Origin: Asanoa ferruginea
GTDB taxonomy: Bacteria; Actinomycetota; Actinomycetes; Mycobacteriales; Micromonosporaceae
Direction of reading: 5' to 3'
Assembly (NCBI RefSeq): GCF_003387075.1
Contig: NZ_QUMQ01000001.1
Span: forward strand, 8,494,001-8,558,000
Length of the DNA: 64,000 bases
Part shown: piece by piece, positions 36,454-47,639 of the stretch
Numbering within the stretch: position 1 is the first letter of the stretch
Layout: every line of letters starts with the position of its first letter
The notes under the pieces: model-generated
Told to the model about the DNA's origin: nothing
Database searches by the model: none
What the model saw: only the letters and a program-made list of their open reading frames with translations
Made by a program: the position numbers and the translations under genes

Positions 36454-38150
36454 GCACGTACGGGTTCGGGTCCGACGGGGTTCCGGCCAACGACGACGAC
36501 GCCGGTCCGGCATTCGCCGACGGCGTCGTCGCCGCGGCCGGCATCGCGGTCTACGGCGCCGGCAGCACCGAGGCGGCGGAGATCCGTTCGTCGCTGGTCG
36601 GCGCCGACGTCCCGGCCAAGCTGGTCGCCAAGGACGCCACGCTGTGGGGTCCCGACGCGGAGGCCGAGGCGAAGATCCGGCTCGGCTGGGTCGACACCTT
36701 CCGGCAGAGCCGGGAGCTGCTGGTCCGGCTGGCCGAGCTGCGCACCGAGCTGGCCGACCTCGACCACGTCGTGCTCGCCGGCATGGGCGGCTCGTCGCTG
36801 GCACCCGAGGTGATCACCCGAACCCTGGGTGTCGAGCTGACCGTGCTCGACACCACCGACCCCGGCCAGATCCGGGCCGCGCTGGCCGACCGCCTCGAGC
36901 GCACGCTGCTCGTGGTGTCCAGCAAGTCCGGCGGCACCGTCGAGACCGACAGCCACCGGCGGGCCTACTGGCAGGCGTTCCTCGACGCCGGCATGAGCGA
37001 GTCCGAGGCGGCCCGCCACTTCGTGGTGGTCACCGACCCGGGCTCGCCGCTGGAGACCACCGGCAACGAGCTGGGCGCCCAGGTCTTCCTGGCCGACTCC
37101 GAGGTCGGCGGCCGCTACTCGGCGCTGACCGCGTTCGGGGTCGTGCCGTCGGCGCTCGCCGGCGTCGACGTCGCCGAGCTGCTCGACCAGGCCGAAGACC
37201 TGTTGCCGGCGCTGTCGGAGGAGAGTGGCAACCCCGGCCTCGCGCTGGGCGCCGCGCTCGGTGCGGCGGTCGCCGGCGGTCGCGACAAGGTGGCGCTGAT
37301 CTCCGACGGCACCGGCATCGTCGGCCTCGGCGACTGGGCCGAGCAGCTCATCGCCGAGTCGACCGGCAAAGACGGCAAGGGCATCCTGCCGGTTGTCATC
37401 GAGACGCCGGACAGCCCCGGCGCGCACGGCCGCGACGTGCTCACCGTGACGGTCGGCGGCGCGCAGCCGCCGCACGGCGTCCCGGGCGGCGGCGTCCGGC
37501 CCGACGTGGCCGTCAACGGCCCGCTCGGCGGGCAGTTCCTGGTCTGGGAGTTCGCGACCGCGATCGCCGGCCGGGCGATCGGCATCGACCCGTTCAACCA
37601 GCCCAACGTGACCGAGTCGAAGAACAACACGACCCGGATCCTGGCCGAGGGGCTGCCCGCCGAGACACCGTCATTCACCGAGGGCGCGATCGAGGTGTAC
37701 GGCGGCAGCGGCGACAGCCTGGCGGCCGTCCTCGGTGCGCTGGTCGACGGCATCGACCCGCACGGCTACCTGGCCGTGCTGGCGTTCCTCGACCGGCTCA
37801 CCGACGCCCGGGCCGAGCAGGCGCGGGCACTGCTGGCCACCGCGGCCGGGCGTCCCGTGACGTTCGGCTGGGGGCCGCGCTACCTGCACTCGACCGGGCA
37901 ATACCACAAGGGCGGGCCCCAGGTCGGCTCGTTCCTCCAGGTCACCGGCGCGGTCGTCGACGACCTGGCGGTGCCGGGCAAGCCCTACTCGTTCGCCGAG
38001 CTCCAGGCCGCACAGGCGGCCGGCGACCGGAAAGCGATGATCGACCGGGGCCGGCCGGTTGTCCGGTTGCACCTCACCGACCGCGCGACCGGGGTCGACG
38101 AGTTGCTGCGCGCGTTGTCGGGCCTGCCCGCCCGGCAGGACCGAGACTAG
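36450..38150 (+). CDS. pgi: Glucose-6-phosphate isomerase (actinobacterial type)
   Basis: This 566-residue protein has the two SIS-type subdomains of phosphoglucose isomerases: [16 protein letters not shown] near residue 105 and [15 protein letters not shown] near residue 152. A catalytic-type segment [21 protein letters not shown] near residue 475 fits the Pgi part of known transaldolase-Pgi fusions. The gene is separate from but translationally coupled to tal. It interconverts glucose-6-P and fructose-6-P and so links this operon to glycolysis. Confidence 0.88.
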   Translation: MSTYGFGSDGVPANDDDAGPAFADGVVAAAGIAVYGAGSTEAAEIRSSLVGADVPAKLVAKDATLWGPDAEAEAKIRLGWVDTFRQSRELLVRLAELRTELADLDHVVLAGMGGSSLAPEVITRTLGVELTVLDTTDPGQIRAALADRLERTLLVVSSKSGGTVETDSHRRAYWQAFLDAGMSESEAARHFVVVTDPGSPLETTGNELGAQVFLADSEVGGRYSALTAFGVVPSALAGVDVAELLDQAEDLLPALSEESGNPGLALGAALGAAVAGGRDKVALISDGTGIVGLGDWAEQLIAESTGKDGKGILPVVIETPDSPGAHGRDVLTVTVGGAQPPHGVPGGGVRPDVAVNGPLGGQFLVWEFATAIAGRAIGIDPFNQPNVTESKNNTTRILAEGLPAETPSFTEGAIEVYGGSGDSLAAVLGALVDGIDPHGYLAVLAFLDRLTDARAEQARALLATAAGRPVTFGWGPRYLHSTGQYHKGGPQVGSFLQVTGAVVDDLAVPGKPYSFAELQAAQAAGDRKAMIDRGRPVVRLHLTDRATGVDELLRALSGLPARQDRD

Positions 38151-38178
38151 AGGCAGTGCGAAATCCTAGGTGGTATGA

Positions 38179-39693
38179 GTGAACCCGCTGCGTGATCCGC
38201 AGGACCGCCGGTTGCCGCGGATCCCCGAGCCCTGTGCTCTGGTGATCTTCGGCGTGACCGGCGACCTGTCTCGCAAGAAGCTGCTGCCGGCCATCTACGA
38301 CCTCGCCAACCGGGGGCTGCTGCCACCCGGCTTCGTGGTGCTCGGCTTCGCCCGGCGCGACTGGGGCGACGGCGACTTCGAGTCCCTGGCGATGGAGGCG
38401 GCGCGGCGCGGTGCGCGTACCCCATGGCGGGAAGAGGTCTGGGCCCGGCTCGTCGGCAACATCAAGTTCGTGCCGGGCGCGTTCGACGACGACGAGGCGT
38501 TCGACACGCTCGCGTCGACCCTCGACGAACTGCGTGACACGCACGGCATCGCCGGCAACGCCGCGTTCTACTTCGCGATCCCGCCACCGGCGTTCCCGAT
38601 AGTGCTCAAGCAGCTCGCCCGCACCGGGATGGCCGACAACCGCAAGTCCGGCGGCTGGCGGCGGGTCGTGGTGGAGAAGCCGTTCGGCAACGACCTGCCC
38701 TCGGCCAAGTCGCTCAACGACCTGGTCGACGACGTGTTCACCCGCGACGACGTCTTCCGCATCGACCACTACCTGGGCAAGGAGACGGTCCAGAACATCC
38801 TGGCCCTGCGGTTCGCCAACAACCTGTTCGAGCCGCTGTGGAACAGCAAATACGTCGACTCGGTGCAGATAACCATGGCTGAAGACGTAGGCATCGGTGC
38901 CCGGGCCGGTTTCTACGACGCCGCCGGCGCGGCGAGAGACGTGTTGCAGAACCACCTCCTCCAGCTGATGACGCTCATCGCGATGGAGGAGCCGACCAGC
39001 TTCGACGCGTCGGAGATCCGCACCGAGAAGCTCAAGGTGCTGCGGGCGATAAAGGTGCCGCACGACGTACGCGGCGAGACGGTCCGCGGGCAATACCTGC
39101 CCGGCTGGGTCGGCGGCGAGCGCGCGGTCGGCTATCTCGAGGAGAAGGACGTGCCGTCCGACTCCACCACCGAGACCTACGTCGCGGTGAAGCTGGGCGT
39201 GCAGAACCGCCGCTGGGCCGGGGTGCCGTTCTACCTGCGCTGTGGCAAGCGGCTGCCGCGCCGGGTCACCGAGCTGGCGATCATCTTCAAGAAGGCGCCG
39301 CACCTGCCGTTCAACCCCTACGACATCGAGATGCTGGGTGCCAACCAACTCGTCATCCGGGTCCAGCCCGACGAGGGCGTGGTGCTCAAGTTCGGCTCCA
39401 AGGTGCCCGGCACCACGATGGAGGTCCGCGACATCGCGATGGACTTCGAATACGGCGCCGCGTTCACCGAGTCCAGCCCCGAGGCCTACGAGCGGCTCGT
39501 CCGCGACGTGCTGATCGGCGACCGCACCCTGTTCCCCGATGCGGCCGAGGTCGAGCAGAGCTGGCGGGTGATCGACCCGCTGGAAGAGGCCTGGGCCGGC
39601 ACCGCACCCGAGCCCTACCGGGCCGGCGAATGGGGACCGCACGCGGCCGACGAGCTGCTGCGGCGCGACGGCCGGCACTGGAGGCGGGCATGA
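38179..39693 (+). CDS. zwf: Glucose-6-phosphate 1-dehydrogenase
   Basis: This 504-residue enzyme opens the oxidative pentose-phosphate pathway. The NADP-binding start is [22 protein letters not shown], the conserved [10 protein letters not shown] lies near residue 163, and the active-site RIDHYLGKE near residue 193 contains the catalytic His region. GTG 38179 has AGGTGG eight bases upstream. The stop overlaps opcA as ATGA, which couples it to its assembly factor. Confidence 0.95.
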   Translation: MNPLRDPQDRRLPRIPEPCALVIFGVTGDLSRKKLLPAIYDLANRGLLPPGFVVLGFARRDWGDGDFESLAMEAARRGARTPWREEVWARLVGNIKFVPGAFDDDEAFDTLASTLDELRDTHGIAGNAAFYFAIPPPAFPIVLKQLARTGMADNRKSGGWRRVVVEKPFGNDLPSAKSLNDLVDDVFTRDDVFRIDHYLGKETVQNILALRFANNLFEPLWNSKYVDSVQITMAEDVGIGARAGFYDAAGAARDVLQNHLLQLMTLIAMEEPTSFDASEIRTEKLKVLRAIKVPHDVRGETVRGQYLPGWVGGERAVGYLEEKDVPSDSTTETYVAVKLGVQNRRWAGVPFYLRCGKRLPRRVTELAIIFKKAPHLPFNPYDIEMLGANQLVIRVQPDEGVVLKFGSKVPGTTMEVRDIAMDFEYGAAFTESSPEAYERLVRDVLIGDRTLFPDAAEVEQSWRVIDPLEEAWAGTAPEPYRAGEWGPHAADELLRRDGRHWRRA

Positions 39694-40817
39694 TCGGGCT
39701 CTGGGACACCACCGGCAACGAGGTGGTCAAGGCGCTGGCGACCGAACGCCGGTCGGCTGGCGGCGTGGCCAGCGGCATGGCGCTGACCCTGATCGTCGTG
39801 GTCGACGAGAAGCGGGTTCGGGAGGCGGAGGCGGCGGCCACGATCGCCGCGGCGATGCACCCGTGCCGGCTGCTGATCGTGGTCCGCGCCGACGTCGAGC
39901 GCCCCAGCAACCGCCTCGACGCCGAGGTGGTCGTCGGCGGCCGGCTCGGCCCGTGCGAAGCGGTCGTGATGCGGATGTACGGCCGGCTGGCCCTGCACGC
40001 CGAGTCGGTGGTGATGCCGCTGCTCGTCCCCGACGTGCCGGTGGTCACCTGGTGGCACGGCGAGCCGCCGGACCGGATCGCCAACGACTTCCTCGGTGTG
40101 GTCGCCGACCGCCGGATCACCGACGTGGCACAGACCCCCGACCCGGTGACCGCGCTGCGGCAGCGGGCCAAGGACTACGCACCCGGCGACACCGACCTGG
40201 CCTGGACCCGGATCACCCCGTGGCGCACGCTGGTCGCGTCGGCGTTCGACACCACCGAGGCCCAACTCGTCGGCGCGACGGTCGAGGCACCCGAGCACGA
40301 CCCGACCGCGGCGCTGATGTCGGGCTGGCTGGCCGCCCGGCTCAAGATCGAGCCGCGCTGGGAGACCACCAACGACTACCGGATCATGCGGTCGGTCGCG
40401 ATGGTGGCGGCCAACAACGACGAGGTCAAACTCGTGCGCGACCAGGACCTGGCCGTCTTCACCCGGACACACCAGGTCGAGCGGCTGCTGCCGCTGGTCC
40501 GCCGGCCGCTCGGCGAGGAGTTGGCCGAGGAGTTGCGCCGGCTCGACCCCGACCAGGTCTACGCCGAGGCGCTGAGCGCGATGTCCGGCGAGACCGGCCT
40601 CGACACGCGTCCGGCACACCGGGTGCACGTCTGGAAAGACCCGGTGACCGCCGGCCACGCACCCGGCATGGGCCCCGGCATCGTCGGCGGCGGCCCACCC
40701 ACCCAGGTGGAAGACATGCCCCCGCGCACCGGCGACCGGGTCACCCCGGCCTCCGCCGGCGCCGGCACCGCACAGGGCTCCGCACCGACCACTCCGTCGC
40801 CGGGTGCCGACTCGTGA
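39690..40817 (+). CDS. opcA: OpcA, G6PDH assembly protein
   Basis: This 375-residue protein belongs to the OpcA/CP12-linked family that assembles or redox-tunes glucose-6-phosphate dehydrogenase; it is always found next to zwf in actinobacteria. Typical segments are [16 protein letters not shown] at the start, ARMYGRLA-like [33 protein letters not shown] near residue 95 and [17 protein letters not shown] near residue 170. The C-terminal 60 residues are Pro/Gly-rich and variable. Confidence 0.93.
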   Translation: MIGLWDTTGNEVVKALATERRSAGGVASGMALTLIVVVDEKRVREAEAAATIAAAMHPCRLLIVVRADVERPSNRLDAEVVVGGRLGPCEAVVMRMYGRLALHAESVVMPLLVPDVPVVTWWHGEPPDRIANDFLGVVADRRITDVAQTPDPVTALRQRAKDYAPGDTDLAWTRITPWRTLVASAFDTTEAQLVGATVEAPEHDPTAALMSGWLAARLKIEPRWETTNDYRIMRSVAMVAANNDEVKLVRDQDLAVFTRTHQVERLLPLVRRPLGEELAEELRRLDPDQVYAEALSAMSGETGLDTRPAHRVHVWKDPVTAGHAPGMGPGIVGGGPPTQVEDMPPRTGDRVTPASAGAGTAQGSAPTTPSPGADS

Positions 40818-40869
40818 GCCCGCTCAGCGGGTCTCGGTCATCCGGCGCTGAGCGAAGCGAGGCATCAGC

Positions 40870-41643
40870 GTGAGCGAAACGAGCGTCATCGTTCATTCGG
40901 ACGCTGACGTGCTGGCGCACGCGGTGGCGGCACGGTTGGTGGTGGCGCTGATCGACGCGCAGGCCGAGCGTGGTGCGGCGTCGTGGGTGCTGACCGGTGG
41001 CCGGATCGCGGGCGCGGTGCACCGGGCCGTGCGCGACCTGCCGGCCAGCGACGCGGTCGACTGGTCGCGGGTCGACTGCTGGTGGGGCGACGAGCGGTTC
41101 CTGCCTGCCGGCCACCCCGACCGCAACGAGACCCAGGCGCGCGAGCAGATCCTCGACGCGCTGAAGGTGCCCGCGGCCCGGGTGCACGCCATGCCGCCGT
41201 CCGACGGGCCTGACGGCAACGACCCGGAGGCGGCGGCGGCCCGCTACGCGCAGGAACTGGCCCGGGCGGCCCGCCCGGGCACGGCGCCGCTCCCCCACTT
41301 CGACGTGCTGATGCTCGGCGTGGGCGAAGACGGCCACGTGGCCTCGGTGTTCCCGGAGCACCCGGTCGCCTACGAGACCCGCCCGGTCAGCGCGGTGCGG
41401 GGCAGCCCGAAGCCGCCACCGGTGCGGATCACCCTGACCCTGCCGACGATCAACACCGCCGACGAGGTCTGGCTGGTCGCGGCCGGCCCAGACAAGGCGG
41501 GCGCGGTGGGCATGGCCCTGGCCGGCGCGGGCCCGGTGCAGCTACCGGCGGCGGGCGTGCGCGGCGTCAACCGCACGATCTGGCAGCTCGACAGCGCTGC
41601 CGCCACCCAGGTGCGCCGCACCTTCCGCAGCGTGCGGACCTGA
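40870..41643 (+). CDS. pgl: 6-phosphogluconolactonase
   Basis: This 257-residue enzyme hydrolyses 6-phosphogluconolactone, the product of Zwf. Family motifs are WVLTGGRIAGAVHRAV near residue 37, WSRVDCWWGDERFLPAGHPDRNE near residue 62 and LMLGVGEDGHVASVFPEHP near residue 145. Usual annotations call this DevB type. It is the last gene of the operon and lies 52 bp after opcA; that gap contains a short hairpin CCGCT/AGCGG. It converges with rbpA, 7 bp away. Confidence 0.94.
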   Translation: MSETSVIVHSDADVLAHAVAARLVVALIDAQAERGAASWVLTGGRIAGAVHRAVRDLPASDAVDWSRVDCWWGDERFLPAGHPDRNETQAREQILDALKVPAARVHAMPPSDGPDGNDPEAAAARYAQELARAARPGTAPLPHFDVLMLGVGEDGHVASVFPEHPVAYETRPVSAVRGSPKPPPVRITLTLPTINTADEVWLVAAGPDKAGAVGMALAGAGPVQLPAAGVRGVNRTIWQLDSAAATQVRRTFRSVRT

Positions 41644-41650
41644 CCGGCGG

Positions 41651-41995
41651 CTAGTTTTCGCCGCGGCGCTGGCGCAGGTTGGCCAGCGCCTCGGCGAGGA
41701 TCGCGGCGCCGTCGGCGTCGCTGCGCCGTTCTTTCACGTAGGCCAGGTGGGTCTTGTAAGGCTCGGCGCGCGGCCGCCCGGGTGGGTTGGCCGCGTCGAG
41801 GCCGCCCGGCTGCCCGCAGCGGGGGCAGTCCCAGGTCACCGGTGGGGTGACGTCGGCCGCGAGGGAGACCTCGGTGGGGTGGGAGTTGGCGCACCAGTAG
41901 GTCACCGGGTGACGGGGTGCGGGCTCGCACCGCTCAGTCGGTCGGATCGGGCCGGAACCGACGCGGGTGCCTCGGATTGCGCTGCCGCTTGGCAC
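41651..41995 (-). CDS. rbpA: RbpA, RNA polymerase-binding protein
   Basis: This 114-residue actinobacterial transcription factor stabilises open promoter complexes. It has a basic N-terminal tail (MPSGSAIRGTRVGSGP), a zinc core with the pairs YWCANSH and WDCPRCG, a basic linker and the sigma-interacting end EPYKTHLAYVKERRSDADG. GTG 41995 is preceded by AGGAG at about 9 bases. The upstream gap also holds the secG terminator, whose T tract lies just ahead of the rbpA promoter region. Confidence 0.95.
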   Translation of the reverse strand: MPSGSAIRGTRVGSGPIRPTERCEPAPRHPVTYWCANSHPTEVSLAADVTPPVTWDCPRCGQPGGLDAANPPGRPRAEPYKTHLAYVKERRSDADGAAILAEALANLRQRRGEN

Positions 41996-42080
41996 GGTAT
42001 CTCGCTCCTGTCGTCGTGCGGTGTCGGCCGCGGGGGATGCGGCTTTCCTGACGCGGTGAAGCGGAACTAACCTGAGCTGG

Positions 42081-42123
42081 AAAAACAGTGCGCGGCCCGG
42101 AACAACCGTCCCGGACCGCGCAC
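42081..42123 (-). terminator. Intrinsic terminator of secG
   Basis: A stem of GTGCGCGG and CCGG with one mismatch (42088-42100 paired with 42111-42123) closes a 10-base loop. On the minus strand it is followed by TGTTTTT. It lies 30 bp after the secG stop. Confidence 0.85.
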
Positions 42124-42153
42124 GAGTTTACGACTGTTTGGCCGAAATCGGGG

Positions 42154-42408
42154 TCAGCTGCCGACGGCGAGTTTGAGCCAGAGGCCCAGACCCACGATGC
42201 ACGCGAACCACACGACTCCCACCAGGAGGGTGTAGCGGTCGAGGTTTTTCTCAGCGATCGAAGAGCCGGCGAGGTTGGTGCTCACGCCGCCGCCGAACAT
42301 GCTGGACAGGCCGCCACCCTTGCCGCGGTGCAGCAGGATCAGCATCGTCAGTAGCACGCTCGTGATGATCAGCAACACGATCAACGTGTAGGCGAATGCG
42401 ATCGGCAT
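42154..42408 (-). CDS. secG: SecG, preprotein translocase subunit
   Basis: This 84-residue protein has two membrane helices (residues about 5-25 and 60-80) joined by a loop with LHRGKGGGLSSMFGGGV, the SecG signature. It joins SecYE to help protein export. ATG 42408 (MPIAFAYTL) is preferred over a TTG 30 bases upstream. It lies between rbpA and the glycolytic operon, each separated by a hairpin terminator. Confidence 0.93.
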   Translation of the reverse strand: MPIAFAYTLIVLLIITSVLLTMLILLHRGKGGGLSSMFGGGVSTNLAGSSIAEKNLDRYTLLVGVVWFACIVGLGLWLKLAVGS

Positions 42409-42452
42409 GGCGGTCGTGATCCTCTCGTGGGGGCGCAACTCAGCAAGGATAG

Positions 42453-42483
42453 CGGCCGGGTCCGCGGAGTGCGGACCCGGCCG
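42453..42483 (-). terminator. Strong hairpin after tpiA
   Basis: Perfect 13-bp arms, CGGCCGGGTCCGC and its complement, enclose a 5-base loop, starting 9 bases after the tpiA stop. On the minus strand the following bases are TATCCTTGC, only weakly T-rich. It likely ends the gap-pgk-tpiA transcript. Confidence 0.75.
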
Positions 42484-42491
42484 GTGCCCTA

Positions 42492-43283
42492 CTACTTCTT
42501 GATGTGCTCCGGGAACCGGACGATCTGCACGAACTCGTCGGCGTCGATGCTGGCGCCACCGACCAGAGCACCATCGACGTCGGGCTGGGCCATGATCCCG
42601 GCCACGTTGTTGGCCTTGACCGAGCCGCCGTAGAGGATGCGGGTGACCTCGGCCGTCTCGGTGTCGAACCGCTCCGCCAGCCGGCTGCGGACCGCGCCGC
42701 AGACCTCCTGCGCGTCTTCCGGCGTCGCCGTCTTGCCGGTGCCGATCGCCCAGACCGGCTCGTAGGCGATGACGACCTTGCGGACCTGCTCGGCCTTGAG
42801 CCCGTCGAGCCCGGCGTCGAGCTGCGAGGTGCAGTGCGCCACCTGCTCGGCCGCCTCGCGCACGTCGAGACCCTCGCCGATGCAGAAGATCGGCGTGAGC
42901 TCGTTGGCCAGCGCCGCCTGCACCTTGGCGTTCACCACCTGGTCGTCTTCGTGGTGGTATTGCCGGCGCTCGGAGTGCCCGACCACGACGTAGGAGCAGC
43001 CGAGCTTGGCGAGCATCGGGCCGGAGATGTCGCCCGTGTAGGCGCCACCCTTGTGCGGCGAGAGGTCCTGCGCGCCGTACCCGATGAGCAGTTTGTCGCC
43101 GTCGACCAGGGTCTGCACGCTGCGCAGGTCGGTGAACGGCGGGATCACCACCGTCTCGACGTCGGTGAGCTGCTGCTCGTTGAGGCTGAACGCCAGCTTC
43201 TGGACCAGACCGATGGCCTCGAGGTGGTTGAGGTTCATCTTCCAGTTGCCGGCCATCAACGGCCGGCGTGCGTGCGGCGCCAT
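42492..43283 (-). CDS. tpiA: Triosephosphate isomerase
   Basis: This 263-residue TIM-barrel enzyme interconverts dihydroxyacetone phosphate and glyceraldehyde-3-phosphate. [14 protein letters not shown] with Lys near residue 15 binds phosphate, [15 protein letters not shown] carries the electrophilic His near residue 101, and [14 protein letters not shown] near residue 171 has the catalytic Glu. It overlaps the pgk stop by one base and is the last gene of the operon. Confidence 0.96.
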   Translation of the reverse strand: MAPHARRPLMAGNWKMNLNHLEAIGLVQKLAFSLNEQQLTDVETVVIPPFTDLRSVQTLVDGDKLLIGYGAQDLSPHKGGAYTGDISGPMLAKLGCSYVVVGHSERRQYHHEDDQVVNAKVQAALANELTPIFCIGEGLDVREAAEQVAHCTSQLDAGLDGLKAEQVRKVVIAYEPVWAIGTGKTATPEDAQEVCGAVRSRLAERFDTETAEVTRILYGGSVKANNVAGIMAQPDVDGALVGGASIDADEFVQIVRFPEHIKK

Positions 43284-44479
43284 CAGGACTCCAGAGCGGC
43301 GATGCCCGGAAGGCTCTTGCCCTCCAGGTATTCCAGCGAGGCTCCCCCGCCGGTGGAGATGTGGCCGAACGCGTCGTCGTCGAGCCCGAGCGCGCGGACC
43401 GCGGCCGCGGAGTCGCCGCCGCCGACGACGGTCAGGCCGTCGACCTTCATGATCGCCTCAGCGACGCCCCGGGTGCCGGCCGCGAACGGCGCCAGCTCGA
43501 AGACGCCCATCGGGCCGTTCCAGAAGACCGTGTGCGCGTCGGCGAGAGCGCCTGCGAACGCGGCCACGCTGGTGGGGCCGATGTCGAGCCCGAGCCGGTC
43601 GGCCGGGATCGCGTCGACGCCAACGACCTCGTGGTCGGCGTCGGCCGCGAACGCGGTGGCGGCCACCACGTCGGTCGGCAGCACGATCTTGTCGCCGCCG
43701 CGGGCGAGCAGGTCGCGGCAGGTGTCGACCATCTCGTCTTCGAGCAGCGACTTGCCGATCCCGTGGCCCTGGGCCTTGAGGAAGGTGAAGCACATGCCGC
43801 CGCCGACGAGCAGCCGGTCGACCTTGGGCAGCAGCGCCTCGATGACCGCGAGCTTGTCGGAGACCTTGGCACCGCCGAGCACCACCACGTAGGGGCGGTC
43901 GGGGTCGGTGGTCAGCCGGTCGAGCACCTCGAGCTCGCGGAGCACCAGGCCGCCCGCGAAATGCGGCAGCCGCGCGGGCACGTCGAAGACGCTGGCGTGC
44001 TTGCGGTGCACCGCGCCGAACGCGTCGTCGACGTAGGCCTCGGCGAACGCCGCGAGCTGGTCGGCGAACGCGCCCCGCTCGGCGTCGTCCTTGCTGGTCT
44101 CGCCGGCGTTGAAGCGCAGGTTCTCCAGCAGCAGCACCTGGCCGCCGGCCAGGGCGTCGACGCTCTGCTGTGCCGACGGGCCGACCGTGTCTTCCGCGAA
44201 GACGATCGGGCCGTCGAGCAGCTCGCCGAGCCGGGTGGCGACCGGAGCCAGCGTGTATTTGGGGTCGGGCGCGCCCTTGGGGCGGCCCAGGTGGGACATC
44301 ACGATCACCGCGGCGCCCGCGTCGCGGAGCGCCTTGATGGTGGGCAGGACCGCCCGGATCCGACCGTCGTCGGTGATCAGACCGGGCTGGTCCTTGGCGA
44401 AGGGGACGTTCAGGTCGGCGCGCACCAGGACGCGCCGACCCGCGACTCCCTCCGCGAGGAGATCGTCAAGCGTCTTCAT
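43283..44479 (-). CDS. pgk: Phosphoglycerate kinase
   Basis: This 398-residue enzyme makes ATP from 1,3-bisphosphoglycerate. Landmarks are [13 protein letters not shown] near residue 15, [12 protein letters not shown] near 58, [16 protein letters not shown] near 195 and [12 protein letters not shown] near 320, with the terminal [11 protein letters not shown]. It lies 5 bp after gap. ATG 44479 starts [11 protein letters not shown]. Confidence 0.96.
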   Translation of the reverse strand: MKTLDDLLAEGVAGRRVLVRADLNVPFAKDQPGLITDDGRIRAVLPTIKALRDAGAAVIVMSHLGRPKGAPDPKYTLAPVATRLGELLDGPIVFAEDTVGPSAQQSVDALAGGQVLLLENLRFNAGETSKDDAERGAFADQLAAFAEAYVDDAFGAVHRKHASVFDVPARLPHFAGGLVLRELEVLDRLTTDPDRPYVVVLGGAKVSDKLAVIEALLPKVDRLLVGGGMCFTFLKAQGHGIGKSLLEDEMVDTCRDLLARGGDKIVLPTDVVAATAFAADADHEVVGVDAIPADRLGLDIGPTSVAAFAGALADAHTVFWNGPMGVFELAPFAAGTRGVAEAIMKVDGLTVVGGGDSAAAVRALGLDDDAFGHISTGGGASLEYLEGKSLPGIAALES

Positions 44480-44484
44480 GATGG

Positions 44485-45552
<1,068 letters not shown>

Positions 45553-45632
45553 TTAGAACCGGTTGCCGGCCCCGTCGCCGTACTCAACGACACTATCTGA
45601 GTGCGTGCTTTACCTGCGCGGCAGGTGGGGTG

Positions 45633-46613
45633 TCAGACCACAAGCATGTCGGGCGTCACAGCGGCCTCAGTGTCGGGAATGCCCAGATCACGCGCCCGCT
45701 TGTCGGCCAGCGCCAGCAGCCGGCGGATCCGGCCGGCGATCGCGTCCTTGGTCAGCGGCGGATCGGCGAGCGCACCGAGTTCTTCGAGGGACGCCTGTCG
45801 GTGGTCGAGACGCAGCTTGCCGGCCGAGGTCAGGTGCGTCGGCGCGTCGTCGGCGAGGATCTCCAGGGCCCGGGTCACCCGGGCCGCGGCCGCCACCGCC
45901 GCGCGCGCCGAACGGCGCAGGTTGGCGTCGTCGAAGTTGGCCAGCCGGTTGGCGGTCGCCCGCACCTCGCGGCGGACCCGGCGCTCCTCCCAGGCCAGCA
46001 CGCTGCTGTGCGCGCCGATCCGGGTGAGCAGCGCGGAGATCGCGTCGCCGTCTTTCACCACGACCCGGTCGACGCCGCGGACCTCGCGCGCCTTGGCGGT
46101 GATGCCGATCCGGCGGGCGGCGCCGACCAGCGCGAGCGCCGACTCCGGGCCCGGGCAGGTGATCTCGAGCGCGCTGGAGCGGCCGGGCTCGGTCAGCGAG
46201 CCGTGTGCCATGAACGCCCCCCGCCAGGCCGCCACCGAGCAGCAGACGTTGCCGGAAACGACGTGCTGCGGCAGGCCGCGCACCGGACGGCCGCGAACGT
46301 CGAGCAGGCCGGTCTGGCGGGCCAGGATCTCGCCGTCCTTGACCACCCGAACGATGTAGTGGCTGGCCTTGCGCAGGCCGCCGGACGCCAGCACGTGGAT
46401 CTCGCTCGGGTAGCCGTAGACCTCGGCGATCTCCCGGCGCAGCCGGCGCGCGACCGCGCCGGTGTCGAGCTCGGCCTCGACCACCACCCGGCCCGAGACG
46501 ATATGCAGGCCGCCGGCGAAGCGCAGCAGCGCCGCCATCTCGGCCCGCCGACAGCACGGCTTGGGCACGTCGACCCGACTCAGCTCGTCCTTGACCGCGG
46601 CGGTCATCGCCAT
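45633..46613 (-). CDS. whiA: WhiA, sporulation and cell-division regulator
   Basis: This 326-residue protein combines a degenerate LAGLIDADG endonuclease-like domain (about residues 15-215) with a C-terminal helix-turn-helix ([31 protein letters not shown]). [16 protein letters not shown] near residue 20 is a family signature. In Streptomyces it acts with WhiB to activate sporulation septation genes, so this window is probably from a sporulating or filamentous actinomycete. Downstream, a small hairpin ACCTGC-GCG-GCAGGT (45612-45626) may end the transcript. Confidence 0.94.
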   Translation of the reverse strand: MAMTAAVKDELSRVDVPKPCCRRAEMAALLRFAGGLHIVSGRVVVEAELDTGAVARRLRREIAEVYGYPSEIHVLASGGLRKASHYIVRVVKDGEILARQTGLLDVRGRPVRGLPQHVVSGNVCCSVAAWRGAFMAHGSLTEPGRSSALEITCPGPESALALVGAARRIGITAKAREVRGVDRVVVKDGDAISALLTRIGAHSSVLAWEERRVRREVRATANRLANFDDANLRRSARAAVAAAARVTRALEILADDAPTHLTSAGKLRLDHRQASLEELGALADPPLTKDAIAGRIRRLLALADKRARDLGIPDTEAAVTPDMLVV

Positions 46614-46670
46614 AACTCTTCGTCACCTCGCGTGCTGGTCTCCGGCCCGGAGCCGGTGGGTCTCACGTGC

Positions 46671-47639
46671 TTAACGACTGGCGCCCAGGACAGGCACCAG
46701 GGCCGCCCCGAGAGCAGCAGGATCATGCCTCGGACTGCCGTCTGCCACCGCCACTGGTGCGAGGACGAGCCGCGCACCCAGCGATTCTGCCGCACGACGG
46801 ACCGGTTCGGGGTCACCGACGGCGGTCCCGTCGGCGAGAACGGTGTCAACTTTCAGGCCGGGCAGGTACCAATGCAGCGCGGCCAGGTGATCAGCAGCCG
46901 ACAGTCCCCAGGTTTCGGGCTCGGCCGCCAGATTGAGGGTCACCAACCGGCGCGCCGCGCTGGCCACGATCGCGGCGGCCAGATCGGGCACCAGCAGGTG
47001 CGGGATCACGCTCGTGTACCAACTGCCCGGCCCGAAGATCAGCCAGTCGGCCCGCTCGACCGCGGCCACCGCCTCCGGGCACGCGGGCGGGTCGGCCGGC
47101 GTGAGCCGGACCGCCTCCACGTGACCGGGCGCGACCGCCACCGCGTGCTGGCCCTCCACCGTCAACAGGGTCTGCGGCCGGCGTGGGTCGGCGCCCCGGA
47201 TGTCGGCTTCGATGCCGACCGCCTTGACCGCCATCGGCAGCACCCGGCCGGCGGCGTCGACCATCCGGGCCGCGTGATCCAAAGCGGACACCGGATCGCC
47301 GAGCTGTTCCATCAGCCCGACGAGTACCAGATTTCCGACAGTGTGCCCGTCGAGTGGACTGTGGTCGCGTCCGTCGGGGGTGAACCGGTGCTGGAACAGC
47401 TCGGCCGTGGCCTGCGTGTCGGGCCGTTCGGCGGCCAGCGCGGCCAGCGCCTGGCGCAGGTCGCCCGGCGGCAGCGCGGCCCGCTCGGCGCGCAGCCGGC
47501 CGCTCGAGCCGCCGTCGTCGGCGACCGTCACGACCGCCGTGATGTCGAGGTCGGTGCCCAGGTCGGTGCTGAGGCCACGCAGGGCGCGCAGCGAGGCGGA
47601 CAGGCCGTGGCCGCCTCCGAACGCGACAACCCGCATCAC
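46671..47639 (-). CDS. YvcK/GlmR-type UDP-sugar-binding protein
   Basis: This 322-residue Rossmann-like protein of the YvcK (GlmR, CuvA) group binds UDP-N-acetylglucosamine and tunes cell-wall precursor flow. It shows VVAFGGGHGLSASLRAL at the start, VTVADDGGSSGRLRAE near residue 38, LPPGDLRQALAAL and LIFGPGSWYTSVIPHLL near residue 195. GTG 47639 overlaps the rapZ stop (GTGATG); ATG 47636 is equally possible. It is part of the conserved rapZ-yvcK-whiA order. Confidence 0.92.
   Translation of the reverse strand: MMRVVAFGGGHGLSASLRALRGLSTDLGTDLDITAVVTVADDGGSSGRLRAERAALPPGDLRQALAALAAERPDTQATAELFQHRFTPDGRDHSPLDGHTVGNLVLVGLMEQLGDPVSALDHAARMVDAAGRVLPMAVKAVGIEADIRGADPRRPQTLLTVEGQHAVAVAPGHVEAVRLTPADPPACPEAVAAVERADWLIFGPGSWYTSVIPHLLVPDLAAAIVASAARRLVTLNLAAEPETWGLSAADHLAALHWYLPGLKVDTVLADGTAVGDPEPVRRAAESLGARLVLAPVAVADGSPRHDPAALGAALVPVLGASR

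Noticed and set aside
45600-45632. Small hairpin after whiA as a firm terminator
   Set aside because: The stem is only six pairs and is followed by AAAG on the transcribed strand rather than a T tract, so it is only mentioned with whiA.
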